A stretch of DNA of 64,000 nt, taken from Bilifractor porci (lineage in GTDB: Bacteria > Bacillota > Clostridia > Lachnospirales > Lachnospiraceae). The position numbers and the translations under genes are program-made. Position 1 is the stretch's first letter. Each line of letters opens with the position of its first letter. The notes beneath the pieces were generated by a model. That model searched no databases, had not been told where the DNA came from, and worked only from the letters and a program-made list of their open reading frames with translations. Shown here piece after piece: positions 1-8,897 of this stretch. The stretch lies in contig NZ_VUMV01000001.1 in NCBI RefSeq assembly GCF_009696005.1, forward strand, positions 310,001 to 374,000, given 5' to 3'.

Positions 1-38
1 TTTCCCGACAGCCTGAATTTACGCTGGAATGAGAAGCA

Positions 39-224
39 TTATGCCTCATCCATCTTGATGATCTGCTTCTTGTTGTATGTTCCGCAGTTCTTGCAGACTC
101 TGTGAGGCATCATAAGAGCGCCGCACTTGCTGCATCTTACCAGAGTCGGAGCAGACATTTTCCAGTTCGCTCTTCTCTTATCTCTATGCGATTTCGATGA
201 TTTATTCTTTGGGCAGATAGACAT
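39..224 (-). CDS. rpmF: 50S ribosomal protein L32
   Basis: Small 61-residue basic protein of the large ribosomal subunit. The N-terminus has the typical Lys/Arg/Ser-rich stretch, and the C-terminal half has a zinc-ribbon pattern (CSKC near residue 31, CKNC near residue 44), so this is the zinc-binding C+ form of L32. The start follows a strong GAGGAGGTG ribosome binding site. It lies downstream of pta but has its own near-perfect promoter at 312-340, so it can be expressed independently. In many Firmicutes a DUF177 (YceD) gene precedes rpmF; the 124-base gap to pta is too short to hold one. Confidence 0.97.
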   Translation of the reverse strand: MSICPKNKSSKSHRDKRRANWKMSAPTLVRCSKCGALMMPHRVCKNCGTYNKKQIIKMDEA

Positions 225-311
225 TTTAACACCTCCTCGTACTCTGATATGTATGCTGAACCGCCAAAATCCTTACCGGTTCCGGCAGAAAATCGCTCAG
301 ACACTTAAAGG

Positions 312-340
312 ATTATACACGGGCAGGCCATCCTTGTCAA
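312..340 (-). promoter_or_regulatory. Consensus promoter for rpmF
   Basis: Read on the minus strand this is TTGACA, a 17-base spacer and TATAAT, a perfect match to both sigma-A hexamers. It sits just after the end of pta and about 90 bases before rpmF. Confidence 0.85.
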
Positions 341-348
341 CGTTTTTT

Positions 349-1341
349 TCAATCGGACAGCGCGGCAGTGATAATGGCCATGGAATAAACCTCCATTGCG
401 TTGCAGCCTCTGGAAAGGTCGTTGATCGGGGCGTTCAGTCCCAGAAGGATGGGTCCGTAGGCATCAAAACCGCCCAGTCTCTGCGCGATCTTGTATCCGA
501 TGTTTCCTGCGTTGATATCCGGGAAAATAAAGGTGTTCGCGTGTCCGGCAACTGCGGATCCGGGGCATTTTACCTCCGCAACCCTGGGAGATACGGCAGC
601 GTCAAACTGAATTTCTCCCTCGATCGGAAGATCCGGATATTTCTCCTTAGCCTTCGCCGCGGCGTTACGCATTTTATCTACATCCTCTCCCTTTCCGGAA
701 CCGAGTGTAGAATAGCTCAGGAAAGCGACCTTCGGGTCTACGCCGAAAATTCTGCCGCACTTCGCGGATTCCCCAGCGATCTCCACCAGGTCATCCTCGG
801 TAGGATGAATGTTGATCGCGCAGTCTCCCATAACAAGCACTTCGTTGTCCCCGGTAGCCTTCTCACGTACCATAATGAAGCAGGAGGATACGATGCTGTT
901 TCCGGGCTTTGTCTTAATCAGCTGCAGCGCCGGACGAACCGTATCGGCAGTTGAATAGGTAGCGCCTCCCAGAAGGGCATCTGCCACTCCCATCTTGACC
1001 AGCATGGTACCGAAATAGTTGGAAGCGGAAAGAATTCCCCTTGCCTGCTCCGGCGTCACGCCTTTTTTCTTTCTCAGCTCGCAGAACAGATCCACCATCT
1101 CCTCGAAACGGTCATAGTTCTCCGGATCGATGATCTCTGCCCCGTTGATATTGTATCCGGCCTCCTCTGCCGCCGCCGCGATTTCATCCGGCTTTCCTAC
1201 CAGAACCGGCTTAAGGAAAGTTCCGGACAGCAGACGGGAGGTTGCCTCGATGATACGGGGATCAGTGCCCTCTGTGAAAACAATCTTTTTCGGATTCTTT
1301 TTCAGCTTGTCAATCAGTACTCCAAAACCATTGTTAGCCAT
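349..1341 (-). CDS. pta: Phosphate acetyltransferase
   Basis: Converts acetyl-CoA and phosphate to acetyl phosphate and CoA. With AckA it forms the acetate-producing, ATP-yielding branch of fermentation. The 330-residue protein has the short PTA_PTB form, beginning MANNGFGVLIDKLKK and containing IVFTEGTDPRI and, in the C-terminal half, VLVMGDCAINIHPT and the GSAVAGHANTFIFPDINAGN segment typical of the family. I chose the internal ATG because AAGGAG lies directly upstream; an in-frame ATG 12 codons earlier has no such site. It follows ackA in the same direction with a gap of 167 bases. The gene order ackA-pta is reversed from the more usual pta-ackA. Confidence 0.96.
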   Translation of the reverse strand: MANNGFGVLIDKLKKNPKKIVFTEGTDPRIIEATSRLLSGTFLKPVLVGKPDEIAAAAEEAGYNINGAEIIDPENYDRFEEMVDLFCELRKKKGVTPEQARGILSASNYFGTMLVKMGVADALLGGATYSTADTVRPALQLIKTKPGNSIVSSCFIMVREKATGDNEVLVMGDCAINIHPTEDDLVEIAGESAKCGRIFGVDPKVAFLSYSTLGSGKGEDVDKMRNAAAKAKEKYPDLPIEGEIQFDAAVSPRVAEVKCPGSAVAGHANTFIFPDINAGNIGYKIAQRLGGFDAYGPILLGLNAPINDLSRGCNAMEVYSMAIITAALSD

Positions 1342-1508
1342 TGTTTTTTTCTCCTTTTCATCCTGCGGCGCCGGCAAAGCCGGCCGCCGTTTTATCTGTT
1401 CCTCCGGGAGCTTCCCGGAAGCTTCTTACCCTCTCAGAATCAGCCTCTTTCAGACCACCGCGGTCTTCTGCCGGGTGAGTGCCGAAAAAGCAGACCTTTC
1501 TTCCGGAA

Positions 1509-2705
1509 TCAGCCCTTCAGGATTGCCACGGTATCCCTGCAGATGGCAAGCTCCTCGTTGGTCGGGATAACGCATACCGCGACCTTGGAGTCGTCGGTGG
1601 AGATCTTTACATTTTCTCCGCGGACAGCGTTCTTTTCGTCGTCAATCTGAATTCCCATGTAGGTGAAATTGCTCATGATTTCTTTCCGGATTTCCTTGTC
1701 GTTCTCACCGATTCCCGCGGTGAAGGCAATGGCATCCACACCGTTCATGGCCGCGATATAGGCGCCGATGGTGGTAACAACACGGTACGCAAACACCTCC
1801 AGGGCAACCTTTGCGTCCTGGTTTCCGTCCGCCGCCGCACTGGCAAGATCGCGGAAATCACTGGAAAGACCGCGGGAAAGACCGTATACGCCGGATTTCT
1901 TGTTCAGAATCTGCAGAACACCGGAAGCGTCCAGGTTCAGCTTCTTGCCGAGGAATTCCACCACAGAGGGATCCACATCACCGGAGCGGGTTCCCATGCA
2001 AAGGCCGGCCAGAGGCGTAAGTCCCATGGAGGTGTCCACGCATTTTCCGTTTACAACCGCGCTGACAGAGGCGCCGTTGCCCAGGTGGCAGACGATAATT
2101 TTGGAATGATTCAGATCCATGCCGAGGAATTTTGCTGTTTCCTTGGAAACAAAGCTGTGGCTGGTTCCGTGGAAGCCGTACTTGCGGATTCCGTACTTTT
2201 CGTAATATTCAATCGGGATCGGATAAAGATAAGCCTTTTTCGGCATGGTCTGATGGAAAGCGGTGTCGAAGCAGCCCACCATCGGTACGCCGGGCATCAG
2301 CTCCTGGCACACACGGATACCGATCAGGTTCGCCGGATTGTGAAGCGGAGCAAGACCGGAGCACTCCTCCAGAGCCTTGATCATCTCGTCATCAACCTTT
2401 GCAGAGCAGGCAAACTTCTCTCCGCCGTGTACGACCCTGTGGCCCACCGCGTCGATTTCCTTCAGGGACTTGATCACACCGGTTTTCTCATTCTGAAGCG
2501 CGTCCAGCACCATCTGGATAGCTTCCTTATGCGTCGGCATTGCCGCCTCGGTGATCTCTTTGTCCAGGCCTGCCTTTTGATATACCAGCCGTCCGTCAAT
2601 TCCGATTCTCTCACAGAGTCCCTTTGCCAGAACTGCTTCGGTATCGGAATCAATCACCTGATACTTTAAGGATGAACTGCCGCAGTTGATTACAAGAACT
2701 TTCAT
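1509..2705 (-). CDS. ackA: Acetate kinase
   Basis: Converts acetyl phosphate and ADP to acetate and ATP in the cytoplasm, completing substrate-level phosphorylation with Pta. The protein (398 residues) starts MKVLVINCGSSSLKYQ, the classical acetate kinase N-terminus. It also has HRVVHGGEKF, GCFDTAFHQTMP, KYGFHGTSH and HLGNGASV, and the C-terminal FTAGIGEND motif. The chosen ATG follows AGGGAGG; an ATG six codons upstream does not. The gene is divergent from tmcAL, and the shared 240-base intergenic region holds a good promoter for each direction. Confidence 0.97.
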   Translation of the reverse strand: MKVLVINCGSSSLKYQVIDSDTEAVLAKGLCERIGIDGRLVYQKAGLDKEITEAAMPTHKEAIQMVLDALQNEKTGVIKSLKEIDAVGHRVVHGGEKFACSAKVDDEMIKALEECSGLAPLHNPANLIGIRVCQELMPGVPMVGCFDTAFHQTMPKKAYLYPIPIEYYEKYGIRKYGFHGTSHSFVSKETAKFLGMDLNHSKIIVCHLGNGASVSAVVNGKCVDTSMGLTPLAGLCMGTRSGDVDPSVVEFLGKKLNLDASGVLQILNKKSGVYGLSRGLSSDFRDLASAAADGNQDAKVALEVFAYRVVTTIGAYIAAMNGVDAIAFTAGIGENDKEIRKEIMSNFTYMGIQIDDEKNAVRGENVKISTDDSKVAVCVIPTNEELAICRDTVAILKG

Positions 2706-2796
2706 GTTAACCTCCCTATACACGTTTTCTGTTCTCCGGTGCCGTCCCGCATGAAATTTCCTGTATTCCGGCGGAAAAACACCTCACCGGGATTTA

Positions 2797-2825
2797 ATTA
2801 TAGTACCTAATTTCTGACCGTACAA
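2797..2825 (-). promoter_or_regulatory. Promoter for ackA (pta)
   Basis: Minus-strand TTGTAC, 17-base spacer, TATAAT, about 90 bases before the ackA start. It lies back to back with the tmcAL promoter. Confidence 0.75.
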
Positions 2826-2838
2826 GGGTAAATCCGCA

Positions 2839-2867
2839 TTGTCAGGGGAAATAAAGTGTCCTATAAT
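2839..2867 (+). promoter_or_regulatory. Promoter for tmcAL
   Basis: Plus-strand TTGTCA, 17-base spacer, TATAAT, about 75 bases before the tmcAL start codon. Confidence 0.75.
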
Positions 2868-2945
2868 TGATACAATTTTCGTAACTGTTCAGCGCCCCGG
2901 AAAATCGATGCGAAGAGGCGGAAAAAAGGTCGTCAAGGAGGCTCT

Positions 2946-4217
2946 ATGCGCACAGCGGCAGTGATAGCAGAATACAATCCGTTCCACAGCGGGCACGCCT
3001 ATATGCTGCAGGAGGTGCGCCGTCTCTCCGGCGCCGATTTTCTGCTTGTCGTCATGAGCGGAGACTTTGCGCAGAGGGGAACCCCCGCTGTTTTTGATAA
3101 ATACACGCGGACGGAGATGGCATTGGCCGGCGGCGCGGATCTTGTCCTGGAGCTTCCTCTTGCCGCCTCCTGCGGCAGCGCGCCGCGGTTTGCGGAGGGT
3201 GCCGTCCGGCTTCTGGACGGTCTGGGCACTGTGGACGAGCTCTGGTTCGGCAGCGAATGCGGCAGCATGCGCCTCTTCCACATGCTATCGGACATTCTTT
3301 CCCGGGAACCGGAGGAATACCGCGCGCTTCTGCGGAAAAATCTGGCCTCCGGCATGTCTTTTCCCAGGGCAAGGGCAGGTGCGCTCCGGGTCTTTCTTCC
3401 GGATTCCGTCCCGGAGGGGGAGCTTTCGGATGTGCTTTCTTCTCCCAATAATATTCTGGGGCTGGAATACTGTATTGCCCTGAAAAAGCTGAAAAGCCCA
3501 ATCCGTCCCTGTACCGTCCGGCGCAGGGGCGCAGGCTATCACGATACCGATGCCGGAAGCGGAGAGGAATTCCCCTCCGCATCCGCGGTGCGCGCCCTCC
3601 TGACCGGAAATCCGTCCGGGGAAGAGCACTCTGCGCCGGATGTCCGGGACATGGAGGCAAAGCTTTCCGCCCTGGTTCCCGCGGCCTGCCTCCCCCTCTA
3701 CCGCCGGGAGCTCTCCGCAGACAGTATCCTGACGGAAGATGATTTCTCGGAAATGCTGCTGTACCGGCTGTCCGAATTAAAGTCCGGAATGGACGGCAGT
3801 CTGTTTTCCGGACCCGCCTTTCTGGATGTCCCCGGTGACCTCCTGCGCCGTGCTTTCCGCCTTCTTCCGGAGTTCCGCTCGTTCTCCCAGTTTGCCGGAC
3901 TGCTGAAAACCAGAAATACCACCAGAACTCAGATTAACCGCGCGCTCCTGCATCTGCTTCTGCGCCTGACGGAAGAAGATCTGGAGCAGGCTGCGTCCCC
4001 CTCTTTTGTCCGGATGCTCGGCATGCGCCGCTGCCTGGAGCTTCTCCCCGAAATCAAAAAAAAGAGCCGCCTGCCCCTGATCGCAAAGGCATCCGCGCTC
4101 TCTTCCTTTTCCTATAACCGTGACCTGTTTGCCTCGGAGCTGTACGAATCCGTAAAGTCCCGGAAAACCGGCCTTCCCTTTCAGCCGGAATTCAGCCGGG
4201 CCGTCATCATCCGCTGA
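2946..4217 (+). CDS. tmcAL: tRNA(Met) cytidine acetate ligase (TmcAL/YlbM)
   Basis: TmcAL activates acetate with ATP and acetylates the wobble cytidine of elongator tRNA-Met (ac4C34). The 423-residue protein opens AAVIAEYNPFHSGH, with the HxGH nucleotidyltransferase signature near residues 14-17, followed by VVMSGDFAQRGTPA and FDKYTRTEMALAGGADLVLELP, all typical of the YlbM family. The start follows AAGGAGG. It is one of only three plus-strand genes. Its 3' end overlaps the convergent phosphatase gene by 11 bases. Having acetate metabolism genes alongside it fits acetate being the substrate, but the genes are divergent rather than in one operon. Confidence 0.94.
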   Translation: MRTAAVIAEYNPFHSGHAYMLQEVRRLSGADFLLVVMSGDFAQRGTPAVFDKYTRTEMALAGGADLVLELPLAASCGSAPRFAEGAVRLLDGLGTVDELWFGSECGSMRLFHMLSDILSREPEEYRALLRKNLASGMSFPRARAGALRVFLPDSVPEGELSDVLSSPNNILGLEYCIALKKLKSPIRPCTVRRRGAGYHDTDAGSGEEFPSASAVRALLTGNPSGEEHSAPDVRDMEAKLSALVPAACLPLYRRELSADSILTEDDFSEMLLYRLSELKSGMDGSLFSGPAFLDVPGDLLRRAFRLLPEFRSFSQFAGLLKTRNTTRTQINRALLHLLLRLTEEDLEQAASPSFVRMLGMRRCLELLPEIKKKSRLPLIAKASALSSFSYNRDLFASELYESVKSRKTGLPFQPEFSRAVIIR

Positions 4218-5007
4218 CCGCTCCTGCCTGCCGGATGATCTTCAGCGCCTCCTCATGGACGGCTCCGTTTGTCGCCAGGACGCTTGTCTTTACACAGCAG
4301 TCCAGCGGCCTGCCCTCCAGGTCTGTGAGCTTCCCTCCGGCCTCCTCCAGAATCAGGCTGCCGGCAGCATAATCCCACGGCTGAAGAATCCTTTCATACA
4401 TAACATCCAGTCTCCCCGCGGCAATGTGCGCCAGGGAGAGGGCGGCGGAACCGCCTCTTCGTACATCCTGGCTCTCCAGAAAAAGAGCTTTTGCCACCCG
4501 GAAGGTCCAGTCCGCGTACTGGTGGTAGTAGGGAGCCGTCCCCATCTCGACCAGACAGGACTCCAGTTTCTCCGCCCCGCTGACATGGAGCCTCTCCCCG
4601 TTCAGGAAAGCCCCCTTTTCTCTCTCCGCCGTGTAAAGCTCCCCGGTGTCCGGGTTATAGATGACGCCAAGCACCGCCCGGTGGCGGTCGGCAAGCGCCA
4701 GCGAGATGCAGCTTTCCTTGCTGTCATGCAGAAGATTGGTCGTCCCGTCCACCGGATCCAGAATCCAGACGGCGCCGGACAGATCCAGGCCGGTGTTGTC
4801 CTTTTCCTCTCCCATAAAGGGGATGTCCGGATAGTTCTCCGCCAGAACAGACTGCAGATAAGCCTGGACGTGCAGATCCACCTCCGTGACATAGTCGGAG
4901 CGTCCCTTGACATGGACAGCGGCGCTGTCCTCTTTGTTCTCAAAAAGATCCCTCGCCGAACAGACGATGCGGGTCATATCCTCCAGCTGTACTTTTCTGC
5001 GTTTCAA
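4207..5007 (-). CDS. Inositol monophosphatase family protein
   Basis: Mg-dependent sugar-phosphate phosphatase fold (FIG superfamily), cytoplasmic. It carries the metal-binding motifs in order: GEE (in PFMGEEKD), DPVDGTTN, and the C-terminal WDYAAGSLILEEAGG. The substrate cannot be told from sequence; inositol-1-phosphate, PAP or other sugar phosphates are possible. The start is uncertain. An ATG at 5028 has no ribosome binding site, whereas an in-frame TTG at 5007 sits 10 bases after GGAGG, so I prefer TTG. It is the last gene of the gltX-polA run and its 3' end overlaps tmcAL by 11 bases. Confidence 0.9.
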   Translation of the reverse strand: MKRRKVQLEDMTRIVCSARDLFENKEDSAAVHVKGRSDYVTEVDLHVQAYLQSVLAENYPDIPFMGEEKDNTGLDLSGAVWILDPVDGTTNLLHDSKESCISLALADRHRAVLGVIYNPDTGELYTAEREKGAFLNGERLHVSGAEKLESCLVEMGTAPYYHQYADWTFRVAKALFLESQDVRRGGSAALSLAHIAAGRLDVMYERILQPWDYAAGSLILEEAGGKLTDLEGRPLDCCVKTSVLATNGAVHEEALKIIRQAGAVSG

Positions 5008-5072
5008 TCTCCTGTCTCCTCCCTGCATCCGGAAATCCGGAACGGCACCGCGTCCGGATCCCGTTTTCTCTG

Positions 5073-5684
5073 TCAGATGCCCAGCACTTCCCGCAGCCTG
5101 AGAATGTTTCCGTCAAACCGGTATCCCTCGATCCCACATTCACGCGCCGCCGCAATGTTTCTCTCCAGATCGTCCACAAAGAAGCAGTCCTCCGCCTCCA
5201 GCCGGAACCTATCCAGGAACAGCTCGTAAATTCTGTGCTGAGGCTTGATGTACCCGTAGGAAGCGGAGAAAAATACGCCGTCATACAGTTCCGGGACAGG
5301 AAGAATACTTTTCCAGTTGTCATGGTCCGGCAGACGGATGCTGGCGTTGGACAGCACGTACACCCTGTGCCCAGCCTCTTTCAGATCGCGCACCACCTCG
5401 TCCATATGCGGAATAGGGATCATGTTGTACTCGTGCCAGTGGAGGAAAGACTCTCTGGCCGCTTCCCAGACCTTCTCCGAGGAACAGCGTCGGTGCATGG
5501 TCTCCAGCGCTTCCTCCTCGGAGATCAGCCCGGCATCCAGCATGGTCCACTCCGAGGAGCGGAAAACAACCAGATATACCTCCCGGCTGATTTCCGGGTC
5601 ATCCGTAAAGCGGCTGATCGACAGATACGCGTCGTAATCCACCAGCACATGGCCCATATCCAGCAGAATATTTCTGTACCGCAA
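5073..5684 (-). CDS. HAD-family hydrolase (HAD-IA, YihX-like)
   Basis: Cytoplasmic HAD-superfamily phosphatase of 203 residues, substrate unknown. The N-terminus NILLDMGHVLVDYD holds motif I in the D-x-G form, where the second acid is Gly as in YihX-like enzymes. A helical cap follows (residues about 20-90), then VLSNAS as motif II, with FFVDDLERNIAAA as motif IV. The start codon is TTG, supported by GAGGTG just upstream and by the absence of an in-frame ATG before motif I. It begins 9 bases after the stop of the PFL gene, so the two are probably co-transcribed. Confidence 0.88.
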   Translation of the reverse strand: MRYRNILLDMGHVLVDYDAYLSISRFTDDPEISREVYLVVFRSSEWTMLDAGLISEEEALETMHRRCSSEKVWEAARESFLHWHEYNMIPIPHMDEVVRDLKEAGHRVYVLSNASIRLPDHDNWKSILPVPELYDGVFFSASYGYIKPQHRIYELFLDRFRLEAEDCFFVDDLERNIAAARECGIEGYRFDGNILRLREVLGI

Positions 5685-5693
5685 AGAAACACC

Positions 5694-7058
5694 TCAATTC
5701 TTGAAACTGTGCACCGGCGCAGGAATCCGCCCCGGACGGTTTACAAACGCGTCACAGCCGAACCGGTTGACCGGCATGATCGGCGCGCTTCCAAGAAGCC
5801 CGCCGAATTCCAGCACGTCTCCCTCTTTTTTCCCAATCGCGGGAATCAGACGGACCGCCGTGGTTTTCTGGTTGACCATTCCGATCGCCATCTCGTCCGC
5901 GATGATGCCGGAAATGGTCGTGCTCCTGGTATCCCCCGGAATGGCAATCATATCCAGTCCCACAGAGCAGACACAGGTCATGGCCTCCAGCTTCTCCATG
6001 CACAGAGAGCCTCTGTTGACGGCATTGATCATCCCCTGGTCCTCACTGACCGGGATAAACGCGCCGGACAGTCCGCCGACATAAGAAGAAGCCATGACGC
6101 CTCCCTTTTTCACCTGGTCGTTCAGCAGGGCGAGAGCCGCTGTTGTCCCCGGCGCGCCGGTGGACTCCACGCCGATTTCCTCCAGGATATCCGACACCGA
6201 GTCCCCGATGGCGGGCGTCGGCGCCAGAGAAAGATCGATAATGCCGAACGGGACGCCCAGCCTGCGGGACGCCTCCTGCGCCACCAGCTGACCGACACGG
6301 GTCACCTTGAAGGCCGTTTTCTTGATGGTTTCGCAGAGAACCTCAAAGCTCTCCCCGCGCACTTTTTCCAGGGCGTGTTTAACTACCCCGGGGCCGGAAA
6401 CGCCGACATTGATGATCGCGTCCGCCTCCGTCACTCCGTGGAAGGCGCCGGCCATAAAAGGATTGTCGTCCGGGGCATTGCAGAATACCACCAGCTTGGC
6501 GCAGCCGAGACAGTCCTTTTCCTTTGTCGCCGCCGCGGTGCTCTTGATAATTTCTCCCATCAGCTTGACCGCGTCCATGTTGATGCCGGTTTTGGTGGAA
6601 CCGACATTCACAGAGCTGCACACCAGCTCCGTCTTTGCCATCGCCATGGGGATGGAACGGATCAGCATCTCATCCGCTTTTGTCATGCCCTTGGAGACCA
6701 GGGCGCTGTAGCCGCCCAGAAAATTGACGTGGACATCGTGCGCCGCCCTGTCAAGCGTCTGCGCGATAGTCACAAAATCCTCCGGGGTCTTGCATGCCGC
6801 TCCCCCGACAAGGGCGATCGGCGTGACCGAAATTCTCTTGTTCACGATCGGCACCCCGAATTCCGCCTCGATCTCTTCTCCGGTAGAGACCAGATTTCTG
6901 GCCATCGTGGTGATCTTGTCGTAGATTTTATGGTTCAGACGATCCAGATTGGAATCCACACAGTCCAGAAGGCTGATGCCCATGGTGATGGTCCGCACAT
7001 CCAGATTCTCATTCTCGATCATCTCATTGGTTTCATTTGCTTCAAAAATATTTATCAT
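5694..7058 (-). CDS. PFL family protein (UPF0210/DUF711)
   Basis: A 454-residue cytoplasmic protein of the UPF0210 (DUF711) family, related in fold to the glycyl-radical PFL superfamily but without a glycyl-radical motif. The N-terminal [16 protein letters not shown] and the central [26 protein letters not shown] and [20 protein letters not shown] are family hallmarks. Biochemical function is unknown. It follows the small ACT-domain gene by 68 bases. This PFL-ACT pair is conserved across Firmicutes and the two are believed to work together. Confidence 0.93.
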   Translation of the reverse strand: MINIFEANETNEMIENENLDVRTITMGISLLDCVDSNLDRLNHKIYDKITTMARNLVSTGEEIEAEFGVPIVNKRISVTPIALVGGAACKTPEDFVTIAQTLDRAAHDVHVNFLGGYSALVSKGMTKADEMLIRSIPMAMAKTELVCSSVNVGSTKTGINMDAVKLMGEIIKSTAAATKEKDCLGCAKLVVFCNAPDDNPFMAGAFHGVTEADAIINVGVSGPGVVKHALEKVRGESFEVLCETIKKTAFKVTRVGQLVAQEASRRLGVPFGIIDLSLAPTPAIGDSVSDILEEIGVESTGAPGTTAALALLNDQVKKGGVMASSYVGGLSGAFIPVSEDQGMINAVNRGSLCMEKLEAMTCVCSVGLDMIAIPGDTRSTTISGIIADEMAIGMVNQKTTAVRLIPAIGKKEGDVLEFGGLLGSAPIMPVNRFGCDAFVNRPGRIPAPVHSFKN

Positions 7059-7126
7059 GCCTGCTCCTGTCCTGACACAGCCGTAAGGCTGCCTGCGTAT
7101 ACTCCCGTGCCAAAAGCCAACCGTGA

Positions 7127-7399
7127 TCAGATGCGGTGCATCATATCGAAAATATCTTCTCTCTGGCAGTGGATCTTCACACCGATGCTCTCTCCGATTT
7201 CATCCAGATCCCTGGAGAGGTCCGCCGTGGTTTTGTCGGAACCGGAGGTGTCGGTAATCATCATCATATGAAAATATCCCTGAAGGATGGTCTGGGAAAT
7301 GTCCTCAATGTTGACGTTGTTTTCCGCGAGATAATTGCAGACTTTAGCGATAATCCCCACCGTATCCCTGCCTGTTACCGTAATGATTGTCTTTTTCAT
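7127..7399 (-). CDS. ACT-domain protein (UPF0237)
   Basis: A 90-residue stand-alone ACT domain, the fold that binds small ligands such as amino acids. It starts [21 protein letters not shown] and continues [21 protein letters not shown], as in UPF0237 proteins. The chosen ATG follows GAGGAGG; an upstream in-frame ATG at 7435 lacks a site. It lies directly before the PFL/UPF0210 gene, its usual partner, for which it is a plausible ligand sensor (inference). Confidence 0.92.
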   Translation of the reverse strand: MKKTIITVTGRDTVGIIAKVCNYLAENNVNIEDISQTILQGYFHMMMITDTSGSDKTTADLSRDLDEIGESIGVKIHCQREDIFDMMHRI

Positions 7400-7450
7400 G
7401 GCTTTCCTCCTCTGTGTCGTTTCCCTGTGATCCATTCCCTGTTCCGGCTG

Positions 7451-8248
7451 TCAGAATTCCAGCAGTTCTCCCACGCTGCTCCGTCCCGCGACAGAGATCG
7501 GGAAGTCATCCGCGCGGTAGGGGTTGTCCCCGGCCGTGACCTCGCTGCAGACGGTCTCATACGCCAGCGCGGGATAATTATTCTCCGCGCTGAGATGGCC
7601 CAGGACAATATATTTCAGATTGTCATGCAGCACCTGACAGAGCAGACGGCCGGACGCCTCGTTGGAGAGATGTCCCTTGTCACTCATGATTCGCACCTTC
7701 AGCGGATAAGGGTAGCGCCCCATCTCCAGCATGCGGATGTCGTGGTTTGCCTCCAGAAGAAGTGTGTCGCAGAACTGCAGATGACGCACGGTATAATCCG
7801 TGTACGTTCCCATATCTGTGGCAATCGCCGCGGAGTGGCTGCCGTTTGTGATCCGGTACCCGACCGGTTCCGCCGCGTCGTGCGAGATGGAAAACGGCTC
7901 GATCTCCATATCCCCGATCTGTACCGTCCGGTCCGCGTAAACCGGGTGAAACAGGCTGTCCGGTATTTTGCCGACCTGCGAGGTATTTTTTATCGCGCGT
8001 ATGGTTCCCTCTGTCGCATAGATCGGGACGCCCAGCCTTCTGGCCAGGACGCCCAGCCCGGATATGTGGTCCGCGTGCTCGTGCGTGACAAAGACTGCCT
8101 GGATATCCTTCCCTGTATAATCGAAGGAATTCAATCCCTGCTCCACTCTTTTTCCGCTGATTCCGGCGTCAAACAGCAGGCTGGTCTCCTCGCTTCCCGC
8201 AAAGATGCAATTTCCGCTGCTTCCGCTGGCAAGACTGCACAACTTCAT
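7451..8248 (-). CDS. MBL-fold hydrolase, WalJ/YycJ-like
   Basis: Metallo-beta-lactamase-fold hydrolase of 265 residues. The metal motif THEHADH is at residues 55-61. SGSSGNC near the N-terminus and LEANHDIRML and SDKGHLSN further on match the YycJ/WalJ and ExsB-like group. WalJ in other Firmicutes sits beside the WalRK cell-wall kinase genes and affects coordination of division and replication. Here walRK is absent and the gene lies between coaE and the ACT gene in the polA run, so the orthology is at family level only. SD GGGAG supports the start. Confidence 0.9.
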   Translation of the reverse strand: MKLCSLASGSSGNCIFAGSEETSLLFDAGISGKRVEQGLNSFDYTGKDIQAVFVTHEHADHISGLGVLARRLGVPIYATEGTIRAIKNTSQVGKIPDSLFHPVYADRTVQIGDMEIEPFSISHDAAEPVGYRITNGSHSAAIATDMGTYTDYTVRHLQFCDTLLLEANHDIRMLEMGRYPYPLKVRIMSDKGHLSNEASGRLLCQVLHDNLKYIVLGHLSAENNYPALAYETVCSEVTAGDNPYRADDFPISVAGRSSVGELLEF

Positions 8249-8293
8249 GAACGATCTCCCTGTCCGTATAAAAGTCCGGAAAACAGCAGGGAT

Positions 8294-8896
8294 TTACTCC
8301 CTGCCCGGTAATTCTCCCAGCCTGCTGTCGATCTGTCTGATAGAATCAGCCAGCGGCCCGGAATTATCAATCACAAAATCCGCCGCCTCGCGGAACCTCT
8401 GTTCCGGAAGCTGGCTGCGGATCATGGAAGTAATCTTACTGTCCGTGTATCCGCGGGATTCCTTCAGCCGTTTCCGTCGGACGGCCTCATCTGCATAAAC
8501 ATACCACAACTCATCGCATATTTCATTATATTTTTCCTCGATCAGAAGAGCGGCCTCCAGGAAAAACAGCTGGGTTCCCGCTTCCCGCTCGGCGCTGATT
8601 TCTTCCATAATATATGCCCTCACCGCGGGATGGACAATCCGGTTCAGCTTCTCCCTCAGCGGATCGCTGTTAAAAATCATCCCCGCGATCCTGCCCCTGT
8701 CCAGTTCGCCGTCCGCCCCTACCGCCTCCGGACCGAAGAGACGCACAACCGGCTCAAAGCAACGTTCTCCCCGCCGCATCAGACGGGCGGCCGCCTCGTC
8801 CGCAAAAAGCACATAGGCCCCGTACCGCTCCCGCACATAGCGCAGCAGCTCGCTTTTTCCGCTCCCGACTCCCCCTGTCACACCAATCAGATACAT
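8294..8896 (-). CDS. coaE: Dephospho-CoA kinase
   Basis: Last step of coenzyme A synthesis: ATP phosphorylates the 3'-hydroxyl of dephospho-CoA. The P-loop GVTGGVGSGKS begins four residues after the chosen start. FADEAAARLMR, NRIVHPAVRAYI and QLPEQRFREAADFVIDN are the usual CoaE segments. I place the start at 8896, just after the polA stop at 8898, because GAGG lies nine bases upstream. An ATG at 8911 inside polA has no site and adds five unusual residues. Length is about 200 residues, normal for the family. Confidence 0.95.
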   Translation of the reverse strand: MYLIGVTGGVGSGKSELLRYVRERYGAYVLFADEAAARLMRRGERCFEPVVRLFGPEAVGADGELDRGRIAGMIFNSDPLREKLNRIVHPAVRAYIMEEISAEREAGTQLFFLEAALLIEEKYNEICDELWYVYADEAVRRKRLKESRGYTDSKITSMIRSQLPEQRFREAADFVIDNSGPLADSIRQIDSRLGELPGRE

Positions 8897-8897
8897 C

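Noticed and set aside
5235-7271. Open frame across the HAD and PFL genes on the plus strand
   Set aside because: Spans the reverse of two real genes, with low-complexity His/Arg content.
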